Notes under the pieces: generated by a model
The model's database searches: none
Told to the model about the DNA's origin: nothing
The model's input: only the letters and a program-made list of their open reading frames with translations
Assembly (NCBI GenBank): GCA_016647705.1
Contig: CM028335.1
Coordinates: 3,157,501-3,221,500, forward strand
DNA from: Eucommia ulmoides
Taxonomy: Eukaryota > Streptophyta > Magnoliopsida > Garryales > Eucommiaceae
Direction of reading: 5' to 3'
DNA length: 64,000 bases
Made by a program: the position numbers and the translations under genes
Shown here: positions 59,307 through 64,000 of the stretch, piece by piece
Layout: each line of letters begins with the position of its first letter
Position numbering within the stretch: position 1 is the stretch's first letter

Positions 59307-59697
59307 AATACTGTTCCCTCCAAGAACTTCAAAATTTCCTAAGTGTTTGAAATATAACTTGCAAGGCTCACGGGTGTAAAGTAGTAGAGAAAAATCAAGA
59401 TTAAAAAATCAAGAGGGGCAAGGTTGCCCCCCTAGAAAGAGAAAGAAGGGGGAGCATTGCCCCCCACTATTAAAAATTCTAAAGGGGCAAAGTTGCCCCC
59501 TAAATGAGAAGAAGGGAGGGGGAGGGGCGCTGCCCCTCCCCCTCCTAGTTAAAATTTCTAAGGGGGGCTAAGAAAAAAGAGGGGAAGGGGGTGCTGGTCC
59601 CCCACCCCCCCCTCTTGTTGGGCCTAGAAGGGCGCTGGTCCACCAGCGCCTCTGTGGGTGCTAAAAAGGCCAGCGCCCAAAGGAGGGCGCTGGTCAC

Positions 59698-60228
59698 TAG
59701 GGATGGTCATAGGCCGGGCCGGACCGGGCTCGGGCCGGATTTTGACTAAGGTATTACACAAAAATGTTAGGCCCTAGCCCGGCCCGGCCCTATGATCGGG
59801 CCCTAATTTTATGCCCAAGCCCGGCCCTACAAAAAAAAATTAAGCCCAGGCCCGGCGCTATAATTTTTTTTTTTTAAAATTTAAAAACTAAATACTAAAA
59901 TTATAAAATGACCCCTCAATTCTCTCTCTATGAGATGAATGAAACTATGGTTTGCTAAATTATCTAACTAAAATTGAAAATTACAAATTGGCCCCTCAAT
60001 TCTTTCTCTATGGATATATATATAAAATATATATTTTTTATATTTATAAAAAGTTCGGGCCGAGCCGGGTCGGCCCTAAACAAAAATGATCAAGCCCTAA
60101 CCCGGCCCTAAAAATGAATGGGTCTTAGTCTTTAGGCCCTAGCCCGGCCCATGGGCTCAAACACCAAGCCTAAGCCCTAAAAAAATAGGGCCGGGCTGAG
60201 AGGGCCTCCGGGCCCATGACCATCCCTA
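59698..60228. mobile_element. hAT-type MITE, copy 3 (best bounded)
   Basis: The 531-bp element has ends TAGGGATGGTCATAGGCC and, reversed, TAGGGATGGTCATGGGCC. It is flanked by an exact 8-bp duplication CTGGTCAC (59690-59697 and 60229-60236). It is non-coding, rich in GCCCGGCCC and AAGCCC. It sits in the outer retrotransposon and so inserted after it. Confidence 0.93.
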
Positions 60229-60236
60229 CTGGTCAC

Positions 60237-60843
60237 CAGCACCTTTGTGGGCACTGAAAAGACTAGCGCCCTGCTTTGGGCACTAACCAAGCCCTGTTTG
60301 GGCTCTAGTCAGCCGACCATCTTGGGCGCTGGCCCACCTTGGCCGATGCTAGTCCCAACTGGGCCAACGCCCTCGACACGGCAGCGCACCACCTCGCTCT
60401 CCTAGTCGTCTGTGGAGTGCACTCCTCTGGAGCTCACCTAAATTTTCTCTAAGATAAAGGTTAATCTATGCTCAGGGTCTGTTCACGGTGAATGTGTGTC
60501 ACCGTGAAAATCGAAAAAATTCGGGGTCGCCCTGCCATGCTACCTGACCCCGGACCTCAGCGATATGGGAACGTATTTCAAATTAGCTCATCTAAAAAAT
60601 TTCAACTCTTAAAAAATTGCCGTCCTGAAAATCGAAGAGATTCGGGAACGCCCTGCCGTGCTACCGGACCCCGACCATGTGGAGGCCTATTTCGAATAAG
60701 CTCCTCAAGAAAAAACTAACTCTTGAAAAAATGTCGATCAGAGGTGTTTCTCGCGATCCAAAGTCTCCAAGACGCCCGGTTCAGCCAAGAATTGATATCC
60801 CTGACCGTCTCGCTCCCCTCGCCGCACAGGGCTAGGGGGCAAC
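60237..60843 (+). other. 3' part of outer element with ~121-bp duplication and polypurine tract
   Basis: Two diverged units with TGAAAATCGAA.A.ATTCGGG.. and CGCCCTGCC.TGCTACC.GACCC begin near 60505 and 60626. A hairpin TTCACGGTGA / TCACCGTGAA lies at 60482-60508. The end GGGCTAGGGGGCAAC (60829-60843) is the likely polypurine tract before the 3' LTR. Confidence 0.55.
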
Positions 60844-61640
60844 TGATGAAGGTATTTTTTGGCACATCTGAGTCAGCACTTGGGACTCGGCCACGTGTCA
60901 ACCCTCGCAATAACAGAGACAAATTCCAAAATTCACAATGCCACGCTGGAGCATACATCGACTATGGCTCCTCCCTGGAATCTCATTTGCACCCAGAGAG
61001 GAGCGAGGAGCCCCGCAGGGACATGCCGCTTTAAGCTCTGCGTCGTTCCATCGGCAATCAGTTTTAGGGACTCAACCGTTCACCTCAATCGGCTCCCCTT
61101 TTCACCCTGTTTCTTCTCCAGGACTCCACGGATCTCCGTTCTCCTCCACCAGCTCACTGCCGCAGGCCTAACAAAGGCTCGCGGGCTTCGCCAAATGGGC
61201 CCAAAAACCCAAGCCCAACGATTATCTCCTAAACGCCCTCGATTATCGGCTAGACACCGGGTTTCGACTAATTAATCGTGTTTAGACCCGACTAATCATC
61301 TTCAACGCCTATATATATCGGGGGCTATGTAAGCCCGAGGTACGCTTTAATGACTTACATTACGTGCGAGTTCATTTGTTTCCTTGCTATATTCTGCACC
61401 TTTTCTCCCTGAGCACTGATTACCACACCGGAGAGGCTTCACCGAGATAAATCCCGGTCTGAACCTTCTGCAAGTACACTCCCTGAGGAGCAAGACTCTG
61501 GACACAGCAGGTCAGTCCTCCCAGGACCCAGCACAGCTCGCTCGAGGACTTTTCAATCGATGACTCCACCTCAGCAAAAGGACTCACCTGTCATCCGACT
61601 GGACTATACTCGAGGTGTGTACCAATTTTATGCACCAACA
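60844..61640 (+). repeat. 3' LTR of outer retrotransposon
   Basis: 797 bp, same length as the left LTR; intact TG...CA ends. TATA-type CCTATATATATCGGGGG near 61309. Confidence 0.95.
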
Positions 61641-61771
61641 ATTTTCATTATCACCACTTGACTATCCCTTTCTAAAACAATATGCGTCCACCCTTTCTGT
61701 GCCGCTAACCCCATAGATTTTATAAGTGACAACGCTTCCATTGCTTATGTATCCAATTGACCATGTATCTT

Positions 61772-62045
61772 CTCTTATTAGGCGCATTTTGAGAGTGACT
61801 TAAGCTAATTGGATTTTTACATAGTATCAGCGTTAGAATTGTTATCTGATATTGAGTATGTTGAATCCTACATCAATGTTGGGTGCCCCCAATATCTGTT
61901 CACAATGATTTGTCAAAATTCACTCTGCGTGTGAATAGACTTGTTGAATCGCACATTGATGTTGGGTCCCATGATATTCGTTCGCAATAGTTTGGCTAAG
62001 TCCATCTTGTGTGTGAGGGGGCGTGTTGAATTCCACATGCAATTT
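61772..62045. repeat. Second locus of the USE-motif repeat
   Basis: It shares TTTTGAGAGTGACTTAAG (arm), GTATCAG, GATATTGAGTATGTTGAATCC and TTGAATCGCACATTGATG blocks with 24848-25560. The USE motifs are decayed here and no TATA box follows. Confidence 0.5.
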
Positions 62046-62839
62046 TCGAAGTAGTTTGGCATGGTCCATCTTCTCTTCCCCCATCTATTGGTGTGATTAC
62101 CTTGAATGTTACTGGCCGTGGGATCCATTTGTCTTTCCAAATGTCGTAAAAAAAAATGTCTTAAATTTAATAGAGTGATAAAATGACAAAAATATTCTCA
62201 TTTGAAAATCCACATGCTAACCGTAACCAATTTTCCATTTAAAATCATTAACAACTTTTTCAATTTTACAATATTAAAATAAATCTAAAATTCAAGAGTT
62301 CTTATGTGCAATTTGATAAATCTCACAGTCCGCATAGACACCCACCCTATACTTTAATGACCAAAAATGTAATTTTTCCATTTGCAAATGATTTTTTTCG
62401 AAGAAATAAAATGACATTTAGAACAAGAGTTAAATAAAGAGATTAATTTCGATGAAGGTCAAATTTACAAACACATACATAGAAAGAAAGAAACATAAAG
62501 TGAAAAAAAAAATACAAGATGAATTATGCACTCTCAAAAAAAAAATACATGATGAACTATGCACTCTCTAATACATCTGAGAAATCTACAACCAAATTAA
62601 AAAGAATCAGCGGGTGGGTAGGGAGATGAGATGATCAGCGGCAAAGTCGAGAACAGAATCCCTGTATCTGAGAAGTCGTTGCATTCGCCAACGGATACGT
62701 CGCCGTTCTACCGTTGTTTGAGCATGTCAAGCTCAGTTGGTCCCCTGTTTGCTCCGTCTATAATGTGTAATTAAATGATATGTCAAAAAAAAAAAAAAAA
62801 GTCATGTGCTTGGCAAGTGTGGGATTTTCGTCAACATTT
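62046..62839. other. Mostly featureless DNA with one coding-like fragment
   Basis: AT-rich. On the minus strand 62607-62684 reads MQRLLRYRDSVLDFAADHL and ends at TGA, with an Arg-rich in-frame lead (VERRRIRWR). It could be a terminal exon of an unseen gene or chance; no family was recognised. Confidence 0.3.
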
Positions 62840-62985
62840 ATCACGGGATTTAACAATTTGGACTTGAGTGAGACGATTTGAATACTTCAGGATTTAATAT
62901 GATCAAATTGAAAACAAAGAGGCTAAAGTGATATTTAGATGAAACTTCAAAGGTGCAAAGTACAAAAAACACTTTGTTTTATAAC
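62840..62985. mobile_element. Half copy of the 7307-type MITE
   Basis: AGGCTAAAGTGATATTTAG, then AACTTCAAAGGTGCAAAGT follow the order of the right arm of the MITE at 7307-7822. No left arm is present. Confidence 0.35.
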
Positions 62986-63237
62986 TAAGGATAAATCTTG
63001 CATTCTTCTTCTTTTACGTCGTTGTAACAAAACAACACTAAGCAAAATATAAAAGCATTATCTTTTCGTTTTTCCTTTTTCCTCCACTTTTCATCCTTCC
63101 AACCAAACATACCTGAGTGTGTCGTTCCCATTTGTTTGTGTTTTTGTTCCCATAAATTTATTTGTTTTCCCTTTTTTTTGGGAGCAAAAATAGTAACATA
63201 GGAACAAACAAACAAAAAAATGTTTTTGTTTTACAAG

Positions 63238-63412
63238 AAAATATTCAGTGGTCCTTGAGCACCACCGCTGACGGGGAGACACCGCAACCGATGGCCGACA
63301 ACTCGGAATAATTAGATTGGAAGTTATGCAAACTTGTGGGCCGATATGATAAGTGGGCCAACCTGTCAGGTTGTCAACCTCGTGTTTGTGTTCAAGAACC
63401 ACTGAATATTTT
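63238..63412. mobile_element. Small inverted-repeat element
   Basis: 25-bp inverted repeats, ATATTCAGTGGTCCTTGAGC side at 63238-63262 and its complement at 63388-63412, differ at two positions. The 125-bp interior is non-coding. The superfamily is not known. Confidence 0.5.
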
Positions 63413-64000
63413 TCTTATGTTTTACCATGAGACTTCTAGAACAAATTTCGAGGAACATAACCAAATTTTGTTCCAATATATTATCCATCTTTGATGGAAA
63501 CAAAACCTGTAAACAACTCAGATAACGATTGTACAGTGAGTGCTTACCATGCATGACACAGGCCGTGTGTTGCAGCTCCACCGTGAAGTGGGAACACAAC
63601 TCAAATAGTGGCACCAGGAACAATGATCGTTCAAGTCAACTCCTCGCAGAAGCATAATTAGCCCACCGGTGAACCTGTTTAAACCACGTTTAAAATTAAC
63701 CCAGTTTTTCCAGTAAAAATGATTCAGAAAATTAAGAGATTAGGGCCTTAATAGAAATATTTTAAACTTTTTTATTTTTTTTTTCGGGGGGGGGGGCCGG
63801 GCGGGCATGCCACTCCTGGTAAAGGGGTAGCTCCATCCTTGCTGTGAAGGTTTCCATTCTATTCCTAGATATTTGTTCTAAAAATCCAAGAGTAGAACAT
63901 AAATGGATTTTATTTTATTTTTCTCAGATTATATTTCATGTTCACATTTTTTTTGGGAACACAAACAGAAAGCTGAGAACATAAACACTAAATAAAAGTG
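63413..64000. other. No recognised gene to the window end
   Basis: A G-run with GGCCGGGCGGGCATGCCACT near 63785-63815 resembles the GC-rich end of a common hAT family. Otherwise nothing is supported. Confidence 0.35.

Larger units (their letters stand above)
42486..61640 (+). mobile_element. LTR retrotransposon (outer, non-autonomous) split by a nested element
   Basis: Two 797-bp LTRs (42486-43282 and 60844-61640) flank the element, and a 5-bp target duplication ATTTT is exact (42481-42485 and 61641-61645). The right LTR begins TGATGAAGG and both end CACCAACA. Removing the inner element and its ATATC duplicate leaves about 5.66 kb. No reverse transcriptase, integrase or protease is recognisable in the remaining internal DNA; only a gag-start-like remnant follows the left LTR. 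It therefore looks like a non-autonomous (LARD/TR-GAG-type) element of the Tat/Ogre kind, mobilised by a partner. Confidence 0.93.

Noticed and set aside
60859..61275. 138-codon plus-strand frame also present as 131 codons at 42522-42917
   Set aside because: The two are the same part of the two outer LTRs; conservation is due to LTR duplication, not to coding.

Overview
The window is nuclear DNA of a flowering plant, almost certainly a eudicot. Evidence: intron-rich genes with GT-AG introns and long AT-rich introns, an alpha-expansin, an organelle-targeted RNase II-type exonuclease, a nuclear tRNA-Lys, a captured piece of plastid ycf2, and many plant transposon families (hAT, Tat-lineage Ty3/gypsy, LINE, tRNA-derived SINEs, MITEs). 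The species cannot be named from the sequence. Layout: 1-6100 holds a decayed hAT transposase gene, a LINE tail and a hAT MITE. 8040-12163 (+) is a five-exon gene for a small single-C2-domain protein (162 aa predicted). 13304-13376 (+) is tRNA-Lys(UUU). 14560-16699 (-) is a three-exon alpha-expansin (264 aa predicted). 17000-26500 is a gene-poor repeat region with MITEs, SINEs, a solo-LTR-like segment, a LINE relic and a repeat carrying snRNA-type promoter motifs. 27014-37038 (-) is a 14-exon gene for an RNase II/RNR1-like exonuclease (797 aa predicted); all 14 exons join in frame. Its introns carry SINEs, hAT MITEs and a three-level nest: a TIR element containing a hAT MITE containing 735 bp of plastid ycf2, with a 97-bp target duplication around the plastid piece. 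About 38080-42370 looks like a Mutator-like element with two tandem arrays in inverted orientation and a solo LTR inside it. 42486-61640 is an LTR retrotransposon with 797-bp LTRs and target duplication ATTTT, apparently non-autonomous. A second, autonomous-type but inactivated Tat-lineage Ty3/gypsy element (43635-57123, minus strand, target duplication ATATC) is inserted in it, as is a hAT MITE (59698-60228, target duplication CTGGTCAC). 61640-64000 holds repeat fragments and no recognisable complete gene. The three protein genes and the tRNA are unrelated housekeeping or cell-wall genes and do not form a pathway. The most unusual features are the plastid insert with its long duplication, the fully resolved retrotransposon nest, a cluster of palindromes in one LTR promoter that is partly deleted in the sister LTR, and a dispersed repeat with USE plus TATA promoter motifs and inverted arms.
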